From contig JBMZAX010000005.1 in NCBI GenBank assembly GCA_049611805.1, positions 53,872 to 117,871 of the forward strand: a stretch of DNA of 64,000 bases, written 5' to 3'. This document shows, one piece after another, positions 16,251 through 24,310 of the stretch (within the stretch, counting starts at the first letter, position 1; each line of letters starts with the position of its first letter). Position numbers and translations under genes: made by a program. This DNA comes from UBA7378 sp049611805. Its GTDB lineage: Bacteria; Pseudomonadota; Alphaproteobacteria; RS24. The notes under the pieces are model-generated. The model searched no databases, had not been told where the DNA came from, and worked only from the letters and a program-made list of their open reading frames with translations.

Positions 16251-17627
16251 ATGATTATTAAAAAGTACACGCGTGATTTTTCGAGAAGACAATTTATCAA
16301 AGGTCTCGGCTTAGCTGGGGCATCCATGGGGGTGCTATCGCCTCTGTGGTCAGTATTGGCTGAGGATGGTGACCATACGCGCGCCTATCCTGAAGAACTG
16401 CTTTCGCTCGACGCTTATACCGGCGGCAAGGTTTCCGACACCGGCACGATCACGGCGAATAATGTCGATATGGTCAAAGATCTTCTCGATCCAATACAAT
16501 ATTTGCAAGTAAAAGAGTTGGGTCGTGTGCTTAATGTTATGCCGCAGACAACTGATATTTATCGGCTCAACCCGCATGATTATCTGGAAGCGACATTTCG
16601 CAATAGCGGGCAGGCGACTTTTGACGCTGACGGCAATGTCAGAACCAAAGACGGCAGGCCGTGGATTGGCGGCACGCCCTTTCCAAACCCGAAGAATGGA
16701 ACGGAAGTATTTGCCAACGCGACCTTGTCTTGGGGGCGCCATGACGCGTCACTCTACCCGGTAAAGGAAACTGATCTCGATGCCGAAGGTAATGTTACTT
16801 ATAAATACGAGGCTGTCTGGATAGAGTATCAAGCCACCGGGCGTGTAACCATGGACCCCAAACCATACTGGCCCGGTCACGAAGACAAGCTGCGTTATCA
16901 AAATATCATCTTCATGAAACCCAATGATGTTGCCGGCACGTCTTTTTTGAATATCTGGCACTATGATCAGCGTAAATTTCCCGAATTGCACGGTTATCTG
17001 CCCGCATTCAAGCGCGTGCGTCGTTTCCCGACCAATCAGCGCTTTGAACCGTTAATTGCAGGCAATACGCTCTATCTCTCAGACGCATGGGCCGCAGGCG
17101 ATCCTTTCTTACTTTGGGGTAACTTCAAAGTTGTTCATCGCGGGCCCTATCTCGCCGCTGTTGCAGACAGCTGGACCGGCAAGGATGACAATTGGGAACA
17201 CACAACACATGGCGGTAATGAAAATGCCATGTTCTGGGACACGAAAGTTCAATTGGTTCCGGAAGCGATTGTTGTCGAGGCCGAGCCCACCGGTTTCTCA
17301 CGTGCGCCGGTTGGCAAGAAGCGGGTATGGTTTGACGCGCGCACGCAAGCTCCCATAGCCATGGTAACTTATGATCGTCGTGGCCAAGTGTTTAAGTCCT
17401 TTGATGGTGCCTATTCGGTTTATGAAGCCAATGGCAATCGGGTAATGGATGGCGACAAGCCCTATTGGTCTTGGACCCGGGTGCACGCTTTTGACGCGCA
17501 ATCGGGACGCATGACCCGCCTCGCTCAAGTCGCCGAATTGCAGGGCGGCTATTCGATGAAGGTCAATGACCCGTCTCTCTATGACAAATATCTCACCGTC
17601 GGCTCGCTGCGCCGCCTCGGTATTTAA
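16251..17627 (+). CDS. DUF1329 protein with Tat signal (paralogue 2)
   Basis: 458 residues from the ATG at 16251; an upstream in-frame extension to 16197 crosses the terminator and is not credible. It is a close paralogue of the 11858 gene: the Tat motif SRRQFIK is again at residues 11-17, and LPAFKRVRRFPTNQRFEPL again begins at residue 250. The same GGTPFPNPKNGTEVFANATL and YLSDAWAAGDPF segments are present. Only a weak purine-rich region precedes the ATG, and a terminator separates it from the other cluster genes, so it may be expressed separately. Two partly specialised periplasmic carriers for one system is the simplest reading. Confidence 0.86.
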   Translation: MIIKKYTRDFSRRQFIKGLGLAGASMGVLSPLWSVLAEDGDHTRAYPEELLSLDAYTGGKVSDTGTITANNVDMVKDLLDPIQYLQVKELGRVLNVMPQTTDIYRLNPHDYLEATFRNSGQATFDADGNVRTKDGRPWIGGTPFPNPKNGTEVFANATLSWGRHDASLYPVKETDLDAEGNVTYKYEAVWIEYQATGRVTMDPKPYWPGHEDKLRYQNIIFMKPNDVAGTSFLNIWHYDQRKFPELHGYLPAFKRVRRFPTNQRFEPLIAGNTLYLSDAWAAGDPFLLWGNFKVVHRGPYLAAVADSWTGKDDNWEHTTHGGNENAMFWDTKVQLVPEAIVVEAEPTGFSRAPVGKKRVWFDARTQAPIAMVTYDRRGQVFKSFDGAYSVYEANGNRVMDGDKPYWSWTRVHAFDAQSGRMTRLAQVAELQGGYSMKVNDPSLYDKYLTVGSLRRLGI

Positions 17628-17688
17628 ACCGGGATGACGGAAGCTGAATGTTTTGGCTCGTGAACCACGTTAAGCACATTTAAGAAAA

Positions 17689-17764
<76 letters not shown>

Positions 17765-17965
17765 GATGCGACGCGGGAACCGCGTCAAGCCCTTGGTTTA
17801 TATGTCATTACCAGTGCCCTGTCCAGATGCGCGAGGGCTCTGGAAACGGGCGGGTGCGGGCTTTAAGAGCCCGGGCAATTCATGGTCTCCGCGGCCTTGA
17901 TTGGAGAGGGTTTCAAAAGTAGCGTTAAAGGATTGGTGTTGGTTTTTAGTGGAGGAGGAAAAGCC

Positions 17966-18490
17966 ATGACACAGCCTTTATATACTGTCCGCCAGCTTGC
18001 TTATGTGGTGAGAGATATGGAAAAGGCCCTTAAATATTGGACTGAATATCTCAAAGTAGGGCCGTTTTTCATGCTGGAGCATGCCCCTTTGGAGAACCAA
18101 AAATATCGGGGGGGCGAATCGAATGCCGATATTTCTATCGCGCTGGGCAATTCCGGGGACGTACAGATTGAACTGATTTATTGCGAAAATGACGCGCCTT
18201 CGGTCTACAAGGAATTCCTCGATGCCGGTAAAACCGGCGTTCACCACTTCGGGATGATGCCGGTGAATTTCGAAGAGACGTGTCGGGAATACGCCGCCAG
18301 AGGCCATGAGGCCGCTTTTGAATGCACGGTCGGCGGTGCGCCGCTGGTCTATTTCGATACGGTCGACAGCCTGGGGCACTTCATAGAACTTTGGGACAAT
18401 AATGAGGTGTATCTGGATTTGTTCAAATTGGTTGAAGACGCCGCCAAAGGCTGGGACGGGTCTGATCCGGTGCGGCCCTCACCGCTTTGA
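17966..18490 (+). CDS. VOC (glyoxalase/bleomycin resistance) superfamily protein
   Basis: 174 residues from the ATG at 17966, which has GGAGGAGG upstream; the longer frame from 17882 lacks one. The N-terminus RQLAYVVRDMEKALKYWTEYLKVGPFF is a standard VOC beta-alpha-beta opening, and HHFGM, GHEAAFE and GHFIELWD carry the usual metal-ligand His and Glu positions (HHFG His, C-terminal IELWD Glu). Members include glyoxalase I, extradiol dioxygenases and methylmalonyl-CoA epimerase, so the reaction is undetermined. It sits upstream of the paa genes without overlap, so the link with phenylacetate degradation is only positional. Confidence 0.8.
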   Translation: MTQPLYTVRQLAYVVRDMEKALKYWTEYLKVGPFFMLEHAPLENQKYRGGESNADISIALGNSGDVQIELIYCENDAPSVYKEFLDAGKTGVHHFGMMPVNFEETCREYAARGHEAAFECTVGGAPLVYFDTVDSLGHFIELWDNNEVYLDLFKLVEDAAKGWDGSDPVRPSPL

Positions 18491-18612
18491 GGCCCGCGCC
18501 GCTTTAAGGCTCTCACCGCTTTAAGGCTCCATGACCGCAAGCTGCCTCGTGACCGCAGCATGTAGCGGCGGGGCATAAGGGCCAATGCGTTACAAAAAAT
18601 AGCAACACCAAA

Positions 18613-18629
18613 AATTATGTAACATAATT
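18613..18629. promoter_or_regulatory. Operator-like palindrome B upstream of paaA
   Basis: AATTATG-TAA-CATAATT is a perfect 7-3-7 inverted repeat 61 bp before the paaA start. It shares 16 of 17 bases with site A at 706-722, and its TTATGTAAC half recurs before paaG at 25131-25139 (opposite strand). The likely binder is the TetR regulator at 22261 or the PaaX-like protein at 25197. Confidence 0.6.
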
Positions 18630-18690
18630 ATTGAGTGATTGTGTGAACCGTGCTAATACTTGTGTTGAGCATTTCATGAGGAGCGAACCG

Positions 18691-19668
18691 ATGTATGCCC
18701 AAATGGTAAAAACTGAAAATGCAGATAGCGGCCCGGAAATGGACGCGTTTCAGGCGCGCATTGATGCCGGTGAAAGGATTGAGCCGAAGGATTGGATGCC
18801 CGACGGCTATCGCAAAACATTGATCCGCCAAATCAGCCAACATGCCCATTCCGAAATCGTCGGGCAGTTGCCGGAAGGAAACTGGATCACGCGCGCACCG
18901 ACATTGGAGCGCAAAGCTATTTTGCTGGCCAAGGTTCAAGATGAAGCCGGGCACGGCCTCTACCTTTATTGTGCGGCCGAGACATTGGGGGTGAGCCGCG
19001 ATGAGCTGACGGAAATGCTGTTGGACGGGCGGATGAAATATTCGTCAATCTTCAATTATCCGACCCTGACATGGGCCGATATCGGGGCAGTTGGATGGCT
19101 CGTCGATGGCGCGGCAATTATGAACCAGGTGCCGCTCCAGCGGACATCATACGGGCCCTATGCGCGCGCGATGGTGCGCATCTGCAAAGAGGAAAGTTTT
19201 CATCAGCGTCAGGGCTATGACATTATGATGAAAATGGCGCAAGGGTCTGACGCGCAAAAGCGCATGGCACAGGATGCGCTGAACCGATATTGGTACCCGT
19301 CGCTGATGATGTTCGGCCCGTCGGACACGGAAAGTGTGCATTCCACCCAGTCGATGAAATGGCGCATCAAGATTAATTCAAATGACGAGCTTCGCCAGAA
19401 ATTTGTCGATCAAACCGTCCCGCAAGCCGAATATCTCGGTTTGACTGTTCCGGATGAGAATCTGCGCCTTAATGAAGAAACCGGGCATTATGAATTTTCC
19501 GAGCCGGATTGGGACGAATTTTTCGAAGTGCTGAACGGCAATGGCCCGTGTAATGCCGAACGCCTCGCGGCGCGCAACAAAGCATGGGATGACGGCGCGT
19601 GGGTGCGCGAGGGCATGATGGAACACGCCCGTAAAAAAGCAGAAAACACAAAACTGGCAGCCGAATGA
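18691..19668 (+). CDS. paaA: Phenylacetyl-CoA 1,2-epoxidase, catalytic subunit A
   Basis: 325 residues from the ATG at 18691, preceded by AGGAG; earlier in-frame starts make the protein longer than the family. It is the catalytic diiron subunit of the multicomponent monooxygenase that converts phenylacetyl-CoA to the ring 1,2-epoxide. Diiron ligands are visible: Glu55, the E85-A-G-H88 motif, and E168-S-F-H171 after KEESFHQRQGYD. First gene of paaABCDE, with each following gene overlapping or within 10 bp. The upstream palindrome at 18613-18629 suggests repression in the absence of phenylacetyl-CoA. Confidence 0.95.
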   Translation: MYAQMVKTENADSGPEMDAFQARIDAGERIEPKDWMPDGYRKTLIRQISQHAHSEIVGQLPEGNWITRAPTLERKAILLAKVQDEAGHGLYLYCAAETLGVSRDELTEMLLDGRMKYSSIFNYPTLTWADIGAVGWLVDGAAIMNQVPLQRTSYGPYARAMVRICKEESFHQRQGYDIMMKMAQGSDAQKRMAQDALNRYWYPSLMMFGPSDTESVHSTQSMKWRIKINSNDELRQKFVDQTVPQAEYLGLTVPDENLRLNEETGHYEFSEPDWDEFFEVLNGNGPCNAERLAARNKAWDDGAWVREGMMEHARKKAENTKLAAE

Positions 19669-19970
19669 GCGAGGAAAACCCCACCGCCCGCAATGAATGG
19701 CCGCTATGGGAAGTTTTCATTCGCGGCCAACACGGCATGTCGCATCGCCATGTCGGTTCTCTGCATGCGCCGGATGCCGAAATGGCCATTAAAAATGCGC
19801 GCGATGTTTACACCCGCCGCAATGAAGGGGTCAGCATTTGGGTTGCCGAGGCGACGAAAATTACCGCCTCATCCCCCTCCGAAAAGGGCCCGATGTATGA
19901 ACCCGCACAGTCCAAGGTTTACCGTCACCCGACATTTTTCGACATTCCCGACGATGTAGGGGCAATGTGA
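19665..19970 (+). CDS. paaB: Phenylacetyl-CoA epoxidase subunit B
   Basis: 101 residues, the family length. The N-terminal WPLWEVFIRGQHGMSHRHVGSLHA segment is diagnostic of PaaB, a small non-catalytic subunit that bridges PaaAC heterodimers in the epoxidase complex. Its ATG overlaps the paaA stop as ATGA, and its stop overlaps the paaC start as TGATG, which indicates translational coupling and fixed stoichiometry. Confidence 0.95.
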   Translation: MSEENPTARNEWPLWEVFIRGQHGMSHRHVGSLHAPDAEMAIKNARDVYTRRNEGVSIWVAEATKITASSPSEKGPMYEPAQSKVYRHPTFFDIPDDVGAM

Positions 19971-20725
19971 TGCACGCGCCTCTGTTCGAGTTTTTGCTGC
20001 GGCAGGGAGACAATACCCTCATCCTGTCGCATCGCGTGAGCGAGTGGTGCGGCCATGCCCCCGTTCTTGAAGAAGACATTGCGCTTGCCAATATCGCGCT
20101 TGATTTGCTGGGACAGGCGCAAATGTGGCTGGGGCTCGCCGGTGAGGTGGAAGGCGCGGGCCGCAGTGCCGATGATCTCGCCATGCTGCGCGATGCATGG
20201 GATTTCCGCAATGCGATTTTGGTCGAACGCCCCAATGGTCATTTTGGGCGGACCATGATGCGGCAATTCCTTTTCGATGCCTATCACGTTGAATTATTGG
20301 CTGACCTGACTAAAAGCAATGACGCGCGCATCGCCGCCATTGCCGCGAAATCCCTGAAGGAAGTTGAATATCACGTTGAACGCTCCGCCACGACAATTGT
20401 CGCGCTTGGGGATGGAACGCAGGAAAGCCACGCGCGCATGCAGGCCGCTTTGGACGATCAGTGGACATTTGCCGGCGAATTGTTCGAAACAGATGCAGGC
20501 GATGCGGCGTTGAATGAAAAGGGCATTGCACCTTTGCCTTCATCTTTGCGCGACCGGTTTGACGCGCGCGCCAAAAAGGTTTTCGGCGAGGCGACGCTGG
20601 CAATTCCGGACACGGGCTTTGGCCATTCCGGTGGCCGGTCCGGCAAGCAGCACAGCGAACATTTGGGGCATTTGCTGACACAGATGCAGTGGTTGCAGCG
20701 TGCCTATCCGGGGGCAACGTGGTAG
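19970..20725 (+). CDS. paaC: Phenylacetyl-CoA epoxidase structural subunit C
   Basis: 251 residues starting at the ATG that shares its A with the paaB TGA stop. PaaC is the ferritin-like but catalytically inactive partner of PaaA, needed for substrate binding and complex assembly. LSHRVSEWCGHAPVLEEDIALANIALDLLGQA is typical of the family N-terminus, and the C-terminus ends QWLQRAYPGATW. It is followed with a small overlap by paaD. Confidence 0.94.
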   Translation: MHAPLFEFLLRQGDNTLILSHRVSEWCGHAPVLEEDIALANIALDLLGQAQMWLGLAGEVEGAGRSADDLAMLRDAWDFRNAILVERPNGHFGRTMMRQFLFDAYHVELLADLTKSNDARIAAIAAKSLKEVEYHVERSATTIVALGDGTQESHARMQAALDDQWTFAGELFETDAGDAALNEKGIAPLPSSLRDRFDARAKKVFGEATLAIPDTGFGHSGGRSGKQHSEHLGHLLTQMQWLQRAYPGATW

Positions 20726-21183
20726 CGCATCCGGATATCGAAACCGTGTGGCAATGGCTGGATGAGGTACCCGACCCTGAGATCCCGGTGATTTCACTCG
20801 TTGATCTGGGCATTGTTCGTGACGTAGCTTATTCCGGCAATGTGCTCAATGTCACGTTGAGCCCGACCTATTCGGGGTGCCCCGCGACACGGGTTATCGA
20901 GCAGGATGTGCGCGAGGCGCTGGGCGCGCAAGGTGTCGAGCAGCTTGTTATCAATCAGCAAATCTCGCCCCCCTGGACGACGGATTGGATGTCGGAAAAG
21001 GGCAAAGCCAAATTGCGCGAATATGGCATTGCGCCGCCCGGTGCTAAGGGCCGGCCCGAAGCCTGCCCGCTATGCGGTGCGGGCGATGTCAGCCTTGTCT
21101 CGCAATTCGGCTCAACCCCGTGTAAGGCGCATTGGCGTTGCGACACATGCCACGAGCCCTTTGATTACTTCAAATGCATTTAA
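20719..21183 (+). CDS. paaD: Phenylacetyl-CoA epoxidase maturation protein D
   Basis: About 154 residues from the GTG at 20719, which overlaps the paaC stop by 7 bp and has GGGGG just upstream; an earlier GTG at 20689 is possible. The N-terminal part is a DUF59/MIP18-like domain (VPDPEIPVISLVDLGIV, TYSGCPA), as in proteins for iron-sulfur or metal-centre assembly. The C-terminus has a zinc-ribbon-like set: CPLCG, then CKAHWRCDTCHEPFDYFKC. PaaD is thought to mature the epoxidase metal or cluster centres, since it is needed in vivo but is not part of the complex. Confidence 0.92.
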   Translation: MVAHPDIETVWQWLDEVPDPEIPVISLVDLGIVRDVAYSGNVLNVTLSPTYSGCPATRVIEQDVREALGAQGVEQLVINQQISPPWTTDWMSEKGKAKLREYGIAPPGAKGRPEACPLCGAGDVSLVSQFGSTPCKAHWRCDTCHEPFDYFKCI

Positions 21184-21192
21184 GGGGGTGTT

Positions 21193-22254
21193 ATGGCCAA
21201 ATTTCATTCCCTGATTGTTACAGATGTCGAAAACACAATTCGTGACGCGATTGTCGTCTCCCTCAAACCGGAAGGCGATGCGGCTGATTTTGATTTCACC
21301 CAAGGCCAATATCTGACCTTCCGCCAGGTGATTGAGGGCACGGAAATTCGCAGATCCTATTCGATTTGTGCGGGCAAGGGCGAAGGGCTCAAAGTCGGGA
21401 TAAAGCGGGTTGACGGCGGTGCCTTTTCGAATTGGGCCAATGATACGCTGGCTCCGGGCATGCGGCTTGAGGGGATGGTGCCTATGGGAAATTTCCACAC
21501 GGCAATCGAACCGGAGCTTGAAAAAAACTATATCGGCTTTGCCGGCGGTTCGGGCATCACGCCGGTCTTGTCCCTTCTCAAAACCACTTTGCGCTTGGAG
21601 CCGCAATCAAAATTCACGCTTGTCTATGCAAATCGGGGCGTCAACACGATTATGTTCAAGGAAGAGCTTGAAGATTTGAAGAACCAATTTATGGGTCGGC
21701 TCACCGTTCTGCATATTCTGGAAAGCGATGCGCAGGATATCGACCTTTTTCAGGGGCGTGTGGACCGCGAAAAATGTGACCTTCTGTTCAAGCACTGGAT
21801 TGATATTGCCGCCATGGACACCGCTTTCATCTGCGGCCCCGAACCGATGATGTTGGCCATAGCCGATGCTTTGCGCGGGGCCGGATTGCGCGATGAACAG
21901 ATTAAATTTGAACTTTTTGCCGCCGCCCAGCACGGGCGTTTGGAGCAGCGAAAAGCGGCTGTCGCAACTGCTGACAAACCTACCGAATTGGGCGTTACGA
22001 TAGACGGGACACAGCGCACGATTACAATGGAGCCCAATCAATCAATCTTGGAGGCTGCCCTCGATCACGCCCTTGGTGCGCCCTATGCGTGCAAGGCGGG
22101 TGTGTGTTCGACCTGCCGGTGCCGGGTGACCAAAGGCGAGGTGGATATGGTCGCCAATCACGCGCTGGAAGATTATGAGATTGAACAGGGATATGTTCTG
22201 GCCTGTCAGTCTTTTCCGGTGAGCGAACAGGTCGATGTCGAATTTGATCACTAG
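21193..22254 (+). CDS. paaE: Phenylacetyl-CoA epoxidase reductase subunit E
   Basis: 353 residues. The N-terminal ferredoxin-reductase module contains RRSYSIC (FAD binding) and GFAGGSGITPVLSLLK (NAD(P)H binding), and the C-terminal plant-type [2Fe-2S] domain has YACKAGVCSTCRC with a distal cysteine in VLACQSFP. It transfers electrons from NADPH through FAD and the cluster to the PaaA diiron site. AAGGGGGTGTT precedes the ATG, 9 bp after paaD. It ends 6 bp before the end of the convergent tetR gene. Confidence 0.95.
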   Translation: MAKFHSLIVTDVENTIRDAIVVSLKPEGDAADFDFTQGQYLTFRQVIEGTEIRRSYSICAGKGEGLKVGIKRVDGGAFSNWANDTLAPGMRLEGMVPMGNFHTAIEPELEKNYIGFAGGSGITPVLSLLKTTLRLEPQSKFTLVYANRGVNTIMFKEELEDLKNQFMGRLTVLHILESDAQDIDLFQGRVDREKCDLLFKHWIDIAAMDTAFICGPEPMMLAIADALRGAGLRDEQIKFELFAAAQHGRLEQRKAAVATADKPTELGVTIDGTQRTITMEPNQSILEAALDHALGAPYACKAGVCSTCRCRVTKGEVDMVANHALEDYEIEQGYVLACQSFPVSEQVDVEFDH

Positions 22255-22260
22255 AATTTT

Positions 22261-22863
22261 TTAAGGCTGTCCGAGCGCCGGCACCCCGCCCATTGTCATG
22301 GCGGCGACAGTTTTTGCGTAAGCTGCACGCCCGTCTGCGTGTTTATGCGTGTTCCACATGTAAAACCAGTTCAACATGCCAAACACCGACATGGTCGCCG
22401 CGCGTAGGGTCTGCGGGTTCGATTGCAGGCTTTTATTGGCGGCGCTCAAAAAAATTTCCACATGGCGCACCATATCGCGCTGATAGCCTTTCAGAACGGT
22501 TTGCTGGTCTTCGGGCAATAGGGGAATGCCCTCGGTTTGAATTTTATGCTCGTCATCCATCCCCTCATAAGCGTCCAAAATCTCTGCACAAAGTTTTTCA
22601 AGCGATCCGTGTACATCGCCTGCATCCAGCTTTATGTCGATTATGCGCCCCCGCAGGCGCGACAGATAGCTGTCCAATATTTCAAATAATATGGCCAGCT
22701 TGCTGTCATAATAGTGATAGATATTTCCCTTGGATATGCCGCAAGCCTTGGCTACCTCCGCCATGGAGGCACTGGCAACGCCGTGATGGGCAAATACAAG
22801 CGCCGCCGCGGTCAGAATTTTTTCACGCTTGGTGTCGTAATCTTTGGCGATTGTGCGAACCAT
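22261..22863 (-). CDS. paaR: TetR-family regulator, PaaR-like
   Basis: 200 residues with a TetR DNA-binding domain (REKILTAAALVFAHHG, then VAKACGISKGNIYHYYDSK at about residues 37-55) and an all-helical C-terminal domain. In Betaproteobacteria and others, PaaR of this family represses paa genes and is released by phenylacetyl-CoA; the name here rests on that family relation and on location, being the last gene of paaG-paaK-paaR and convergent with paaABCDE. It follows paaK by 6 bp. Candidate operators are 18613-18629, 706-722 and the paaG/paaX gap. Confidence 0.8.
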   Translation of the reverse strand: MVRTIAKDYDTKREKILTAAALVFAHHGVASASMAEVAKACGISKGNIYHYYDSKLAILFEILDSYLSRLRGRIIDIKLDAGDVHGSLEKLCAEILDAYEGMDDEHKIQTEGIPLLPEDQQTVLKGYQRDMVRHVEIFLSAANKSLQSNPQTLRAATMSVFGMLNWFYMWNTHKHADGRAAYAKTVAAMTMGGVPALGQP

Positions 22864-22869
22864 GGTGAA

Positions 22870-24171
22870 TTATCGATTGTCTATGACGCGGCGCGCCTTG
22901 CCTTGTGACCGCTCAACCGCGCCGGGATCGCCCACCGTTATCTCGGTTGAAACACCGACAATATTTTTAATCTTTTTGCCCAACATGGCCGCCGCAGCGG
23001 AACGGGCTTCGGCGCCGGCGGCATCGGGCGCAAGCTCGACATGCACGCGCATGGCGTCCATGCGGCCCTCTTTCACCAGTTCAATCTGGAAATAGGGCGC
23101 CAGACCGTCGGTTGCCAAAACCTGCTCTTCAATCTGTGTCGGGAATACATTGACCCCGCGCAGGATAATCATGTCATCCGACCGGCCGGTAATTTTTTCA
23201 ATCCGCCGCATGGTGCGCGCAGTGCCCGGCAACAGGCGGGTCAAATCGCGTGTGCGATAGCGGATCATCGGCATGCCCTCTTTGGTCAATGAGGTAAACA
23301 CCAGTTCGCCCTCCGACCCGTCGGGCAATACCGCGCCCGTTTCGGGGTCGATGATTTCCGGATAGAAATGGTCTTCCCACAGATGCAGGCCGTCTTTGGT
23401 TTCGACGCATTCATTGGCCACGCCGGGGCCCATTATTTCGGACAGGCCGTAAATATCCACCGCATGCATGTCAAAGGCCTGTTCAATTTCCTCGCGCATG
23501 GAATTGGTCCACGGTTCGGCGCCAAAAATACCGACGTCGAGCGATGATGCGCGCAAATCCAGCCCAGCCGCCCGATAGGCTTCCAGAATATTGAGCATGT
23601 AAGACGGCGTGACCATAATCGCTTTGGGTTTGAAATCCTCAAGCAATGTAATTTGCTTTTCGGTCTGCCCCCCGCCCATCGGCACCACGCGCGCGCCCAG
23701 GCGCTCAATTCCGTAATGCGCGCCAAGGCCGCCCGTGAACAATCCGTAGCCATAGGCACAATGCACCAAATCGCCCGCCCGCACGCCGGAGGCGCGCAAG
23801 CTGCGCGCAACCAAATCGGCCCAAACATCAATATCGTGCCTTGTATAACCAACAACGGTCGATTTTCCGGTTGTTCCGGAGGAAGCATGAATGCGGATGA
23901 TTTTCTCATCCGGTACGGCAAACATGCCGAAAGGATAGTGGTCGCGCAGGTCGCTTTTGGTGGTGAACGGAAATTTCGCCAGATCGGACAAATCCGTCAC
24001 ATCATCGGGATGCACGCCGGCCGCATCAAAGCGCTCGCGATACATGGCAACATTGTCATAGGCATGGCGCAATGACCATTTCAAACGCTCCAGTTGAAGT
24101 GCGCGAATCTCATCAATTGACGCGATTTCAATCGGGTCGAGATCCGATTTCTTTGGCGTTAAATCCTTCAT
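22870..24171 (-). CDS. paaK: Phenylacetate-CoA ligase
   Basis: 433 residues from the ATG at 24171; the longer open frame extends into the repeat-rich gap after paaG and is not credible. Motifs include ASSGTTGKSTVVGYT (P-loop), YGYGLFTGGLG, IFGAEPWT, IYGLSEIMGPGVA and a C-terminal GRSDDMIILRGVNVFPTQIE, all diagnostic of the PaaK branch. It forms phenylacetyl-CoA from phenylacetate, ATP and CoA, the entry step of the pathway. Upstream is paaG, downstream the TetR regulator; all three are probably one transcript. Confidence 0.95.
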   Translation of the reverse strand: MKDLTPKKSDLDPIEIASIDEIRALQLERLKWSLRHAYDNVAMYRERFDAAGVHPDDVTDLSDLAKFPFTTKSDLRDHYPFGMFAVPDEKIIRIHASSGTTGKSTVVGYTRHDIDVWADLVARSLRASGVRAGDLVHCAYGYGLFTGGLGAHYGIERLGARVVPMGGGQTEKQITLLEDFKPKAIMVTPSYMLNILEAYRAAGLDLRASSLDVGIFGAEPWTNSMREEIEQAFDMHAVDIYGLSEIMGPGVANECVETKDGLHLWEDHFYPEIIDPETGAVLPDGSEGELVFTSLTKEGMPMIRYRTRDLTRLLPGTARTMRRIEKITGRSDDMIILRGVNVFPTQIEEQVLATDGLAPYFQIELVKEGRMDAMRVHVELAPDAAGAEARSAAAAMLGKKIKNIVGVSTEITVGDPGAVERSQGKARRVIDNR

Positions 24172-24192
24172 CTTTGTCCGCTCCCTTTCCCG

Positions 24193-24223
24193 GTTCCCTT
24201 TATCCGTTCCCTTTATCCGTTCC
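24193..24223. repeat. 13-bp tandem repeat between paaG and paaK
   Basis: GTTCCCTTTATCC twice plus a 5-bp partial third copy, with a further degenerate CTCCCTTTCCCG to the left. On the coding strand it is a GGATAAAGGGAAC purine-rich repeat just upstream of the paaK Shine-Dalgarno, so copy number could affect spacing or leader structure. Confidence 0.8.
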
Positions 24224-24310
24224 AATTGGCTGATGCGATACAGCCGGAAACCTTGTTTGCGGCTGCCTATTGCCCCGGCTGATTTTGGACTATTTGTTGG
24301 TGCCCCGCGA

